Part shown: one piece after another, positions 24,498 to 33,525 of the stretch
Position numbering within the stretch: the stretch's first letter is position 1
How the letters are laid out: each line of letters starts with the position of its first letter
From: Lachnospiraceae bacterium
GTDB lineage: Bacteria > Bacillota > Clostridia > Lachnospirales > Lachnospiraceae
Assembly (NCBI GenBank): GCA_017623215.1
Contig: JAGAPO010000098.1
Span: forward strand, 1 to 45,212
DNA length: 45,212 nucleotides
Direction: 5' to 3'
Translations under genes and position numbers: made by a program
The notes under the pieces: model-generated
What the model was told of the DNA's origin: nothing
Database searches by the model: none
Seen by the model: only the letters and a program-made list of their open reading frames with translations

Positions 24498-25703
24498 TTG
24501 TTGAAGAAAGTAGCAGTGCTTGGTTCGACCGGCTCGATCGGAACGCAGACGCTCGAGGTGGCCAGAACGAATGGAGATATTGCGATTACCGCGCTGGCGG
24601 CGGGAAGGCAGATCGATCTGCTGGAGAAGCAGATTCGGGAATTCCAGCCCAGATTGGTATGTGTGTTCGAGGAAGAGAAGGCAAACGAGTTAAAGACGCG
24701 GATTGCAGACTGTTCTACAAAGGTAGTAAGCGGAATGGACGGTCTGATTGAATGTGCGGTTTTAGAGGAGACAGAGATCGTAGTGACCGCGGTTGTTGGC
24801 ATGATTGGGATCCGACCTACGATTGCCGCGATTCAGGCGGGAAAGGATATCGCGCTTGCGAATAAAGAGACGCTGGTAACGGCGGGGCATATTATTATGC
24901 CGCTTGTGAAAGAATATGGAGGAAGACTGCTTCCGGTTGACAGCGAGCACTCGGCGATTTTTCAGGCACTGAACGGGGAGCGGGAGGTGCTTCCGGGAAC
25001 GCGAAGCTTTGGGACGGCGAAGGCGATTCAGAAGATATTGCTGACCGCATCCGGCGGTCCGTTCCGGTTAAAGAAGAAGGAAGAGCTTGCGAATGTTAAG
25101 GTAGAGGATGCCCTGAAGCATCCGAACTGGGCGATGGGACGCAAGATTACCATTGATTCCGCGACGATGGTGAATAAGGGGCTTGAAGTTATGGAGGCGA
25201 AGTGGCTGTTTGATGTCGAGGTGGATCAGGTACAGGTTGTTGTACAGCCGCAGAGCATTGTGCACTCCATGGTGGAATTCGTGGACGGCAGCGTGATTGC
25301 ACAGCTTGGAACGCCTGATATGAAGCTTCCGATTCAGTATGCCCTTTATTATCCCGAGAGACGGTTTCTTCCCGGAAAGCGTCTGGATTTCTGGGAGCTT
25401 GGAAGCATTACGTTCGAGAAGCCGGATATGGAGAAGTTCAAGGGGCTTGCTCTGGCGTATGAGGTGATGCGGACGGGCGGAAGCGCGCCGACGGTATATA
25501 ACGCGGCGAATGAGCGCGCGGTTGCGAAGTTTTTGAACCGCGAGATAGGATTTACCGATATTTCCGATTTGATTGAAGCGGCTGTGAAGGAGCATCGGTT
25601 CATGGCGAATCCGGATATTGCGGATATTCTGAATCTGGAACAGGAGACATATGATTTTGTAGAGAAACTCTGCGGCGGAAAGGAAGGTGCTGCATGTCAG
25701 TAA
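24498..25703 (+). CDS. dxr: 1-deoxy-D-xylulose-5-phosphate reductoisomerase
   Basis: A 401-residue NADPH-dependent enzyme that converts DXP to MEP, the first committed step of the MEP isoprenoid route. Motifs are the NADPH site LGSTGSIGTQTLEV at the N-terminus, ANKETLVTAG, PVDSEHSAIFQ, TASGGPFR and HPNWAMGRKITIDSATMVNK, GLEVMEA. All metal-binding acids of DSEH and the late NKGLE are present. The start is TTG at 24498 or 24501; AAGAAGG from the last 13-bp repeat lies five or eight bases away. No ATG is available near the N-terminus. Its end overlaps rseP by 10 bases. Confidence 0.96.
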   Translation: MLKKVAVLGSTGSIGTQTLEVARTNGDIAITALAAGRQIDLLEKQIREFQPRLVCVFEEEKANELKTRIADCSTKVVSGMDGLIECAVLEETEIVVTAVVGMIGIRPTIAAIQAGKDIALANKETLVTAGHIIMPLVKEYGGRLLPVDSEHSAIFQALNGEREVLPGTRSFGTAKAIQKILLTASGGPFRLKKKEELANVKVEDALKHPNWAMGRKITIDSATMVNKGLEVMEAKWLFDVEVDQVQVVVQPQSIVHSMVEFVDGSVIAQLGTPDMKLPIQYALYYPERRFLPGKRLDFWELGSITFEKPDMEKFKGLALAYEVMRTGGSAPTVYNAANERAVAKFLNREIGFTDISDLIEAAVKEHRFMANPDIADILNLEQETYDFVEKLCGGKEGAACQ

Positions 25704-26986
25704 TTATTGCAATTTTGATTTTCAGCCTCATTGTGGTGATCCACGAGCTGGGGCATTTCCTGCTTGCGAAAAAGAACGGGATCGGGGTAACGGAATTCTC
25801 CATTGGTATGGGCCCGAGACTTGCGAGCTTTGTAAAGAACGGAACCAGGTATTCGTTAAAGGCGCTTCCGCTCGGCGGTTCCTGCATGATGCTTGGAGAG
25901 GATGAGGATCTGAACGACGAGGGTTCGTTCAATTCCAAGCCCGTCTGGGCCAGAATCTCCGTGATTGCAGCGGGACCAATCTTTAATTTTGTTCTTGCGT
26001 TCCTGCTCTCCCTTGTTATTATCGGAGCGGTGGGCTATGATCCGGCATCCGTGACCGGAGTAACGGCGGGAGGACCTGCGGCTGCGGCCGGACTGATGGC
26101 CGGCGATACGATTGTCAGGATCGAAGACAGCAAGATTAAGGTTGGGCGTGAGGTGGATGATTATTTCCGGTTCCATCCGTTAAGCGAGGCAATGGTTGAG
26201 ATCACGTATGAGCGGGATGGAAAGCAGTATACGACAGCCATTCAGCCGGAGCTGGTGGAGCGTTATATGCTGGGACTTTCGTATATGGCGGATCAGACCG
26301 CGGCAGTGATTGAGATTGCGGAGGAGCAGGAATATCCGCTGTATGCGGCGGGACTGCGCTCGGGAGATATTATCACCGGGATCAACGGGACTGCGATTGC
26401 ATCGGGAAGCGAGATGTCGGAGTATTTTCAGGCGAATCCGCTGACTGCGGAGTCGGTTGTCATCACGTATGAAAGAGACGGTGCGGCAAATACCGTGACT
26501 GTAACGCCCAGGTTTGTCCAGAAGTATTACACGGCCGGATTCTCCTATAATCTGGCAAGAGAGAAGACAGGTGTGCTCGGAACGATTCGCTACAGCGCGC
26601 ACGAGGTTGTCTACTGGATCAAATATACAATTAAGAGCGTCGGTATGCTGTTCACGGGCGGACTGTCCCTGAATGATATGTCAGGTCCGGTCGGCATTGT
26701 GGATATGATTGGAACGACGTATGAGGCGAGCAAATCGGACGGAGGGCTTTATGTATTTCTGAATATGGCGTATCTGACGATTCTTCTGACCGCGAACCTC
26801 GGTGTGATGAATCTGCTTCCGATTCCTGCGCTGGATGGAGGAAGACTGGTATTTCTCTTTATCGAGGCGCTGCGCGGCAAGCCGATATCGAGAGAGAAGG
26901 AAGGCTTTGTACACATGATCGGCCTGATTGCTTTGATGGCGCTGATGGTGGTTGTATTCTTTAATGATATTGTAAAACTGTTTTAG
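25694..26986 (+). CDS. rseP: Site-2-type intramembrane protease (RIP) with two PDZ domains
   Basis: A 430-residue zinc metalloprotease in the membrane that cleaves transmembrane segments of anti-sigma factors or signal-peptide remnants. The active-site HELGH (His17, Glu18, His21) lies in the first helix. The third ligand is in NLLPIPALDGGRLVF near the C-terminus, and GPVGIV is also typical. Between them are two PDZ-like units with clear similarity to each other: DYFRFHPL..MVEITYERDG and EYFQANPL..VVITYERDG. Start ATG 25694 overlaps the end of dxr, so translation is coupled. The substrate is unknown; the anti-sigma-like gene at 40976 is one candidate type. Confidence 0.93.
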   Translation: MSVIIAILIFSLIVVIHELGHFLLAKKNGIGVTEFSIGMGPRLASFVKNGTRYSLKALPLGGSCMMLGEDEDLNDEGSFNSKPVWARISVIAAGPIFNFVLAFLLSLVIIGAVGYDPASVTGVTAGGPAAAAGLMAGDTIVRIEDSKIKVGREVDDYFRFHPLSEAMVEITYERDGKQYTTAIQPELVERYMLGLSYMADQTAAVIEIAEEQEYPLYAAGLRSGDIITGINGTAIASGSEMSEYFQANPLTAESVVITYERDGAANTVTVTPRFVQKYYTAGFSYNLAREKTGVLGTIRYSAHEVVYWIKYTIKSVGMLFTGGLSLNDMSGPVGIVDMIGTTYEASKSDGGLYVFLNMAYLTILLTANLGVMNLLPIPALDGGRLVFLFIEALRGKPISREKEGFVHMIGLIALMALMVVVFFNDIVKLF

Positions 26987-27003
26987 GTTAGGAGGGCATA
27001 ACG

Positions 27004-28062
27004 ATGTATCGGGAACATACAAAAGAGATTGCCATCGGCAATCGCGTGATCGGAGGCGGCAATCCGATCCTGATTCAGTCCATGACCAATACAAAGACAG
27101 AGGATGTAAAAGCGACGGCTGCACAGATTCTTGCGCTTGAGCGGGAGGGCTGTGAGATTATCCGCTGCGCGGTTCCGACAATGGAGGCGGCAAAAGCGCT
27201 TTCCGAGATAAAAAAGCAGATTCATATTCCGCTGGTTGCGGATATTCATTTTGATTATAAGCTTGCGATTGCGGCGATGGAGAACGGCGCTGACAAGATT
27301 CGCATCAATCCAGGCAATATCGGGGATGATACAAGGCTGAAAGCGGTTGTGAACACGGCAAAGGAGCGCAATATTCCGATTCGCGTCGGTGTCAACAGCG
27401 GCTCTCTGGAAAAGCGGCTTCTGGAACAGTACGGCGGTGTAACCGCGGAGGGCATTGTGGAGAGCGCGCTTGAGAAAGTAAAGCGCATCGAAGATATGGA
27501 TTACGATAACCTGGTAATCAGCATCAAATCCTCAGATGTTCTGATGTGCATCCGGGCGCATGAGCTGATTGCAAAGCAGTCGAATTATCCGCTGCATGTC
27601 GGAATTACGGAGGCAGGAACGGTCTGGGCGGGCAATCTAAAGTCCGCCATCGGCCTTGGCTGCATTCTGTATCAGGGAATCGGCGATACCATCCGGGTAT
27701 CTTTAACCGGAGATCCGGTGGAGGAGGTTCGTTCCGCGAAGCAGATTTTAAAGACACTGGGACTTCGCAAAGGCGGAATCGAGGTTGTATCGTGTCCAAC
27801 CTGCGGCAGAACCAGAATTGATCTGATTGGCCTTGCCGGGCAGGTTACGGAGCTGGTCAGACATTACGATTTGGATATTAAGGTCGCCGTTATGGGCTGC
27901 GCGGTGAACGGCCCCGGAGAGGCAAGAGAGGCAGATCTGGGAGTTGCCGGCGGCAATGGCGAGGGAATTGTGATTCGCAGGGGAGAGATTATCCGCAAGG
28001 TACCGGAGAGCGAGCTGCTTTCGGCTTTGAAGGAGGAATTGGACGCATATGCAGTTCTTTGA
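27004..28062 (+). CDS. ispG: (E)-4-hydroxy-3-methylbut-2-enyl-diphosphate synthase
   Basis: A 352-residue GcpE/IspG enzyme of the MEP pathway that reduces MEcPP to HMBPP with a [4Fe-4S] cluster. The N-terminal TIM barrel begins IGGGNPILIQSMTNT. The cluster ligands are Cys264 and Cys267 in SCPTCGRT and Cys299 in MGCAVNGPGEA with Glu306. AGGAGGGCATAACG precedes ATG 27004. It overlaps polC by 14 bases. This is the second MEP gene in the block (dxr first). Confidence 0.96.
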   Translation: MYREHTKEIAIGNRVIGGGNPILIQSMTNTKTEDVKATAAQILALEREGCEIIRCAVPTMEAAKALSEIKKQIHIPLVADIHFDYKLAIAAMENGADKIRINPGNIGDDTRLKAVVNTAKERNIPIRVGVNSGSLEKRLLEQYGGVTAEGIVESALEKVKRIEDMDYDNLVISIKSSDVLMCIRAHELIAKQSNYPLHVGITEAGTVWAGNLKSAIGLGCILYQGIGDTIRVSLTGDPVEEVRSAKQILKTLGLRKGGIEVVSCPTCGRTRIDLIGLAGQVTELVRHYDLDIKVAVMGCAVNGPGEAREADLGVAGGNGEGIVIRRGEIIRKVPESELLSALKEELDAYAVL

Positions 28063-31000
28063 GGTATTTGATCATTTACAGGTGGAGCCGGAGTTGGTGG
28101 ACCGGTATGAGGATACTGAGGTATTAAAGGTGGCCGCTTCCAGAAAAAGCGCTGCGGTCATCGTATACATATCGGGAAAACGCCCGATTGAACACCGGTA
28201 TATCCGCAGGATGGAGTCTCAGCTGCAAAAGCAGCTGTTCTCGGAGATGGGGAATACGGTATCCTTAAGTGCGTCGTATCAGTTATCGGGACAGTATAAT
28301 CCGGAGACGCTCTGGAATCTGTATCAGAACAGCATCCTGGAAGAGGTGCAGGAGATCGGAGCGTTAGAATATACGGTGTTAAAATCGGCGGAGATTTCCT
28401 TTGAAGCGAATGTGATGTACCTGGATCTGAAGGATACCTTCATTAACCGCCATGAGGCAGGGCACCTCATCGAATATCTGGAGAATATGTACCAGCAGCG
28501 CTATGGCTATATGGTTCGGGTGACGCCAAGGTATCATACGCTTCCGGAAGAAGAGAAGGAGGAGGAACCCGGGTATGAGTTCGTCCGCAATGATGCGGTG
28601 AAGCAGATGGCGAGGGAGCAGCAGACCGCAGGCTGGGGATCGGTCAAGAAAAGTGCTTCGGGAGCGAACGGATCCGGCGGGAATGCAGAAGGTGCCGGAA
28701 CGGGCGGAGGCTATGGTTCCGGGAACGGGGCGGCCGGACCGGCAGGCTATGCCGGAGGGAACTCCGGCGCCGGCAATGCGGCAGGAACGGCCGGTTCGAA
28801 CGCGAATTCCGGCACCGGCGGAGCACAGCCTAACAGACAGGCAGGCAATGGCGGAGCAGCAGGCTCTGGCAAATCGGGCGGCTTCGGAAAGGATAAGTTC
28901 GGCGAGAAGAAGTTCCAGAAGAAAAAGCTTCCGGACGATCCGAGCGTTATCTATGGCCGGAACTTTGACGGAGACCCGATTAGCATCTCCGAGATTCAGG
29001 ATGAGATCGGAGAGGTCGTGATTCGCGGAAAGATTCTGAGCTTTGAGGACAGAGAGCTTCGGAACGGTGAGAAGACTCTGATGATCTTCGCAGTCACGGA
29101 CTTTACCGATACGATTCTGACGAAGATATTTGTAAAGACCGAGGAAGCGGGAGAGCTGAAAGGGAACCTAAAGCCCGGCAAATTCGTGAAGCTAAAGGGC
29201 ATGGCACTGCTTGACCGATACGATCATGAGCTGTCCATCAGCTCGGTTGTTGGAATCAAGACAATCGGCGATTTCACCGTGAAACGAATGGATCACAGCG
29301 AGGTCAAGCGTGTAGAGCTGCACGCGCATACGATGATGAGCGATATGGATGCGGTTGTGGACACCAAGGTCTTGGTAAAGACTGCGTTCAAATGGGGGCA
29401 CAAGGCAATTGCAATTACGGATCACGGCGTAGTTCAGTCCTTCCCGGACGCATCGCACGCGATTAATCCGAAGGATTATAAGGACGATGAGGCCGAGATG
29501 AAGCGTGCCAAGGAGTTCAAGATCATCTACGGAATGGAAGCGTATCTGGTCGATGATGTAAAAGAGATTGTTGTGAATGACAAGGGACAGTCGCTTGACG
29601 CGCCCTGCGTAGTATTTGATATTGAGACGACGGGATTTGGACCGGTGAAGGATCAGATCATTGAAATCGGTGCGGTAAAGGTCGTGAACGGAGAGATTAC
29701 CGAGCGCTACAGCACCTTTATTGATCCGCAGATTCCGATTCCGGCGGAGATTGTAAAGCTGACCAGTATCACGGACGAGCAGGTGATGGGTTCGCCGACG
29801 ATCGATGCGGTGCTGCCGGAGTTCCTGACATTTTGTGAGGGGTGTATCCTAATTGCACATAATGCGTCGTTCGATGTCGGCTTCATTACCAAGAAAGCGG
29901 AGCTGTTGGATCTGCCCTGTGATTTTACCGTGGTGGATACGGTCGGGCTTGCAAGAGTATTGCTTCCGGATCTGTCGAACTTTAAGCTGAATACCGTGGC
30001 AAAGGCGGTCAATGTATCGCTTGAGAATCACCACCGCGCCGTGGATGACGCGGGAGCACCCGCGGAGATCTTCGTCGCATTTATTAAGAAGCTGAAGGAG
30101 CTCGGAATTGAGGAGCTTTCCGGAATTAAGAGCCTTGAGAAGTTATCGCCCGAGGTCATTAAGAAGATGCCGACCTACCATGCGATTATGCTCTGTAAGA
30201 ATGATACGGGGCGCGTTAACCTCTACAAGATGGTGTCACTGTCCCATATCGATTACTATAATAAGAGACCGCGAATTCCAAAGAGTCTGTTCATGGAGAA
30301 TCGGGAGGGACTGCTCATCGGCTCCGCCTGCGAGGCCGGAGAGCTCTACCAGGCGATCCTGCGCAATGAATCCCAGGCCGAGATTAACAAGCTTGCACAG
30401 TTCTACGACTACCTTGAGATTCAGCCGCTTGGCAACAACCGGTTCATGATCGAGAGTGACAAAGTGGATGTCTCCTCGGAAGAAGACCTGATGGATATCA
30501 ACCGCCGCATCATTGAGCTTGGAGACGAATTCGGAAAGCCGGTTGTCGCAACCTGCGACGTGCATTTCCTGAATCCGGAGGACGAGGTCTACCGCAGAAT
30601 CATTATGGCGGGCAAGGGATTTAAGGATGCGGACAATCAGGCACCGCTGTATCTGCGGACGACCGAGGAGATGCTGGATGAATTTATGTACCTTGGCCGT
30701 GAAAAAGCGGAGGAGGTTGTCATCACCAATACGAATAAGATAGCGGACATGATCGAGAAGATCTCTCCGGTGCGCCCGGACAAATGTCCGCCCGTCATCG
30801 AGAACTCCGATCAGACCCTGCGCCAGATCTGCTACGATAAAGCACATTCAATGTATGGTCCGAACCTTCCGCCCCAGGTAGAGAACCGTCTGGAGCATGA
30901 GCTGCACTCGATTATCACGAACGGCTTTGCCGTTATGTATATCATTGCACAGAAGCTCGTGTGGAAATCCAACGCCGACGGCTATCTGGTTGGCTCCCGG

Positions 31001-32683
31001 GGTTCGGTTGGTTCGTCCTTTGTCGCGACGATGTCCGGTATCACCGAGGTGAATCCGCTCCCGGCGCATTACTATTGTACGAACTGCTATTATTCGGATT
31101 TCGAATCCGAGGATGTGAAACAATATGCGGGCAGCAGCGGCTGCGACATGCCGGATAAGAACTGTCCGGTCTGCGGAAAGCCCTTGTCAAAGGACGGCCA
31201 CGACATTCCGTTCGAGACCTTCCTTGGCTTTAACGGCGACAAGGAGCCGGATATCGACCTGAACTTCTCCGGTGAATACCAGAGTAAGGCGCACGACTAT
31301 ACGGAGGTTATCTTCGGCAAGGGACATACCTTCCGCGCCGGAACCATCGGCACCCTTGCTGAAAAGACGGCCTACGGTTATGTGTTAAAATATAACGAAG
31401 AACACGGAATTCATAAGCGCCGCGCGGAAGTCGAGCGAATCTCCTCCGGCTGCGTCGGCGTCAGACGAACGACCGGCCAGCACCCGGGCGGAATCGTCGT
31501 ACTGCCGCACGGAGAAGAGATCTATTCCTTCACACCGGTACAGCGCCCGGCGAATGATATGACGACCAAGACGGTTACGACGCATTTCGATTACCACTCG
31601 ATTGACCATAACCTGTTAAAGCTCGATATTCTCGGGCACGATGATCCGACGATGATTCGTATGCTGGAGGACTTAACCGGAATTGATGCAAAGACGATCC
31701 GGTTCGATGACGAGAAGGTATTATCCCTTTTCTTAAATACGAGCGCGCTCGGAATTACGCCGGAGGATCTGGACGGCTGTGACCTCGGAAGCCTTGGCGT
31801 TCCCGAGATGGGAACCGATTTCGTTATGCAGATGCTTCGGGATACGAAGCCGAAGAACTTCTCCGATCTCGTCCGCATCTCCGGACTCTCCCACGGGACG
31901 GACGTATGGAACGGCAACGCACAGACCCTGGTTGCGGAGGGCAAATGTACCTTAAGTACCGCGATCTGTACGCGTGACGATATCATGATCTATCTGATCG
32001 GCAAAGGGGTGGAGCCCGGCCATGCGTTCAAGATTATGGAGAGCGTTCGAAAGGGTAAGGGACTGACACCCGAGATGGAAGAGGAGATGCTTTACAATGA
32101 TGTCCCGGACTGGTACATCTGGTCGTGCAAACGAATCCAGTACATGTTCCCGAAGGCGCATGCGGCGGCCTACGTTATGATGGCGTTCCGAATCGCATAT
32201 TTTAAGGTGTATCAGCCGCTCGCCTATTATGCGGCGTTCTTCAGTATCCGCGCGACTTCGTTCAGCTACGAGTTAATGGCGCTCGGCAAGGATGTGCTCA
32301 AGCGCCACATGGCGGATTACAAGAGACGTTCGAACGAGCTGACCCAGAAAGAGGAAGCGACGCTCAAAGATATGAAGATCGTACAGGAGATGTACGCGAG
32401 AGGATTTGAGTTCCTACCGATCGACATCTACAAAGTTGCCGCGCACAAGTTCCAGATTATGGACGGCAAGCTCATGCCTGCATTAAGTACGATAGAAGGC
32501 CTGGGAGATAAGGCGGCCGATGCGGTTGTGGAAGCAGCAGCGGAGGGACCGTTCTTATCGCTGGAGGATTTCCGAAATCGCACCAAAGTGAGCCAGACAG
32601 TCATCGATCTGATGGTGGACTTAGGAGTGCTCGCGGGGCTTCCGAAGTCGAATCAGATATCGCTGATGGACTTTTTGGTGTGA
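28049..32683 (+). CDS. polC: DNA polymerase III alpha subunit, Gram-positive PolC type
   Basis: A 1544-residue replicative polymerase. Order: N-terminal PolC domain (about 1-180), a Gly/Ala/Asn-rich stretch (about 204-280), OB-fold (300-400), and PHP domain (VELHAHTMMSDMDA, AITDHGVVQ). The DnaQ-like proofreading exonuclease is inserted in it (VVFDIETTGFG, AHNASFDVGF, HRAVDDA). The polymerase palm follows with GSRGSVGSSFVATMSGITEV, a four-Cys zinc site (CTNC ... CPVC, about 1010-1050) and PDIDLNFSGEYQ. The C-terminal HhH/OB region ends in LMDFLV. ATG 28049 lies inside ispG with AAGGAGGA upstream. Catalytic motifs look complete. The Gly-rich insert is not a normal part of the family. Confidence 0.97.
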   Translation: MQFFEVFDHLQVEPELVDRYEDTEVLKVAASRKSAAVIVYISGKRPIEHRYIRRMESQLQKQLFSEMGNTVSLSASYQLSGQYNPETLWNLYQNSILEEVQEIGALEYTVLKSAEISFEANVMYLDLKDTFINRHEAGHLIEYLENMYQQRYGYMVRVTPRYHTLPEEEKEEEPGYEFVRNDAVKQMAREQQTAGWGSVKKSASGANGSGGNAEGAGTGGGYGSGNGAAGPAGYAGGNSGAGNAAGTAGSNANSGTGGAQPNRQAGNGGAAGSGKSGGFGKDKFGEKKFQKKKLPDDPSVIYGRNFDGDPISISEIQDEIGEVVIRGKILSFEDRELRNGEKTLMIFAVTDFTDTILTKIFVKTEEAGELKGNLKPGKFVKLKGMALLDRYDHELSISSVVGIKTIGDFTVKRMDHSEVKRVELHAHTMMSDMDAVVDTKVLVKTAFKWGHKAIAITDHGVVQSFPDASHAINPKDYKDDEAEMKRAKEFKIIYGMEAYLVDDVKEIVVNDKGQSLDAPCVVFDIETTGFGPVKDQIIEIGAVKVVNGEITERYSTFIDPQIPIPAEIVKLTSITDEQVMGSPTIDAVLPEFLTFCEGCILIAHNASFDVGFITKKAELLDLPCDFTVVDTVGLARVLLPDLSNFKLNTVAKAVNVSLENHHRAVDDAGAPAEIFVAFIKKLKELGIEELSGIKSLEKLSPEVIKKMPTYHAIMLCKNDTGRVNLYKMVSLSHIDYYNKRPRIPKSLFMENREGLLIGSACEAGELYQAILRNESQAEINKLAQFYDYLEIQPLGNNRFMIESDKVDVSSEEDLMDINRRIIELGDEFGKPVVATCDVHFLNPEDEVYRRIIMAGKGFKDADNQAPLYLRTTEEMLDEFMYLGREKAEEVVITNTNKIADMIEKISPVRPDKCPPVIENSDQTLRQICYDKAHSMYGPNLPPQVENRLEHELHSIITNGFAVMYIIAQKLVWKSNADGYLVGSRGSVGSSFVATMSGITEVNPLPAHYYCTNCYYSDFESEDVKQYAGSSGCDMPDKNCPVCGKPLSKDGHDIPFETFLGFNGDKEPDIDLNFSGEYQSKAHDYTEVIFGKGHTFRAGTIGTLAEKTAYGYVLKYNEEHGIHKRRAEVERISSGCVGVRRTTGQHPGGIVVLPHGEEIYSFTPVQRPANDMTTKTVTTHFDYHSIDHNLLKLDILGHDDPTMIRMLEDLTGIDAKTIRFDDEKVLSLFLNTSALGITPEDLDGCDLGSLGVPEMGTDFVMQMLRDTKPKNFSDLVRISGLSHGTDVWNGNAQTLVAEGKCTLSTAICTRDDIMIYLIGKGVEPGHAFKIMESVRKGKGLTPEMEEEMLYNDVPDWYIWSCKRIQYMFPKAHAAAYVMMAFRIAYFKVYQPLAYYAAFFSIRATSFSYELMALGKDVLKRHMADYKRRSNELTQKEEATLKDMKIVQEMYARGFEFLPIDIYKVAAHKFQIMDGKLMPALSTIEGLGDKAADAVVEAAAEGPFLSLEDFRNRTKVSQTVIDLMVDLGVLAGLPKSNQISLMDFLV

Positions 32684-32763
32684 TGCATTCGCATCCGTTA
32701 TGAAATACCGGGCGGCATGGCAAAAATTTAGTATAATTGTACAAAACAAATCCACATTTTATA

Positions 32764-32792
32764 TTGAAAATCATTCCCAAATGGTGTATACT
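32764..32792 (+). promoter_or_regulatory. Sigma-A promoter of the NUDIX gene
   Basis: TTGAAA (32764-32769), 17-base spacer, TATACT (32787-32792), 45 bases before the start codon. I see no clear terminator for polC in the 80 bases before it. Confidence 0.7.
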
Positions 32793-32837
32793 GTAAGATA
32801 GGTTAAGAGTGCACACCATATAGCAGGAGGGATTGCG

Positions 32838-33290
32838 ATGATTGAAGCAACGAGCTGTGGCGGTGTCGTGATTTTTCGTGGGAAGATTTTATTACTTTAC
32901 AAAAATTACAAGAACAAGTATGAAGGATGGGTTTTACCCAAGGGAACTGTCGAGGAGGGCGAGGAATACAAAGAGACAGCAATCAGAGAGGTGCTTGAGG
33001 AGACCGGCGTATCGGCCTCAATTATTAAGTACGTCGGGAAAAGCCAGTATACCTTTAATACGCCGCAGAACACGGTCATGAAGGATGTTCACTGGTATCT
33101 GATGATGGCGGAGAGCTATTACTCGAAGCCGCAGAGAGAGGAATATTTCATGGATTCCGGGTATTATAAGTTTCACGAAGCTTATCATATGCTGAAGTTC
33201 ACGAACGAGAAGCAGATACTGGAACGTGCCTACAATGAGTATGTGGATTTAAAAAAAGGAAATTTATGGGGGAATAAAAAATATTTTTAG
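32838..33290 (+). CDS. NUDIX hydrolase
   Basis: A 150-residue NUDIX protein. The full Nudix box is present (GTVEEGEEYKETAIREVLEE followed by TGV), which binds Mg for hydrolysis of a nucleoside diphosphate linked to another group. GGVVIF and WVLPKGTVE match the Ap4A/8-oxo-dGTP-type subfamily, but the substrate is not fixed by sequence. It has its own promoter, CAGGAGGGATTGCG before ATG 32838, and stands alone between polC and a tRNA gene. The C-terminus ends in a Lys-rich tail. Confidence 0.9.
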   Translation: MIEATSCGGVVIFRGKILLLYKNYKNKYEGWVLPKGTVEEGEEYKETAIREVLEETGVSASIIKYVGKSQYTFNTPQNTVMKDVHWYLMMAESYYSKPQREEYFMDSGYYKFHEAYHMLKFTNEKQILERAYNEYVDLKKGNLWGNKKYF

Positions 33291-33293
33291 GAC

Positions 33294-33322
33294 TTGCATT
33301 TTTTGAGAGTTTGTGGTAACAT
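33294..33322 (+). promoter_or_regulatory. Promoter of tRNA-Leu
   Basis: TTGCAT (33294-33299), 17-base spacer, TAACAT (33317-33322), 33 bases before the tRNA. The same -35 hexamer precedes the tRNA-Glu at the end of the window. Confidence 0.65.
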
Positions 33323-33354
33323 AAATAAGGCTCATTTGCAAGCCAACCCCATGG

Positions 33355-33436
33355 GCCGCTGTGGCGGAATTGGCAGACGCACGTGACTCAAAATCACGCG
33401 GAGCAATCCGTGCCGGTTCGAGTCCGGCCAGCGGCA
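33355..33436 (+). tRNA. tRNA-Leu (anticodon CAA)
   Basis: An 82-base class II tRNA. The acceptor stem GCCGCTG pairs with CAGCGGC (33429-33435) with discriminator A. The anticodon arm CGTGA/TCACG has loop CTCAAAA, giving anticodon CAA. A variable arm lies near 33398-33411, and the T arm is GCCGG TTCGAGT CCGGC. It reads UUG codons. CCA is not encoded. Confidence 0.95.
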
Positions 33437-33444
33437 GTAATAAG

Positions 33445-33492
33445 AACAGCCATCGCAGAGTAAGTTACTTCTGGGATGGCTGTTTTCTTTTG
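33445..33492 (+). terminator. Terminator after tRNA-Leu
   Basis: A perfect 10-bp stem AACAGCCATC (33445-33454) with GATGGCTGTT (33475-33484), followed by TTCTTTTG. The convergent GH20-like gene ends 34 bases beyond, so it may serve both strands. Confidence 0.85.
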
Positions 33493-33525
33493 TCTGGTAA
33501 GCAGAAGGGACTTCGAAATTGGAAT

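Noticed and set aside
28658..28888. A possible collagen-like or phage-tail gene in the Gly-rich region
   Set aside because: The stretch is in frame with PolC on both sides, so it is an insert in that protein and not a separate gene.
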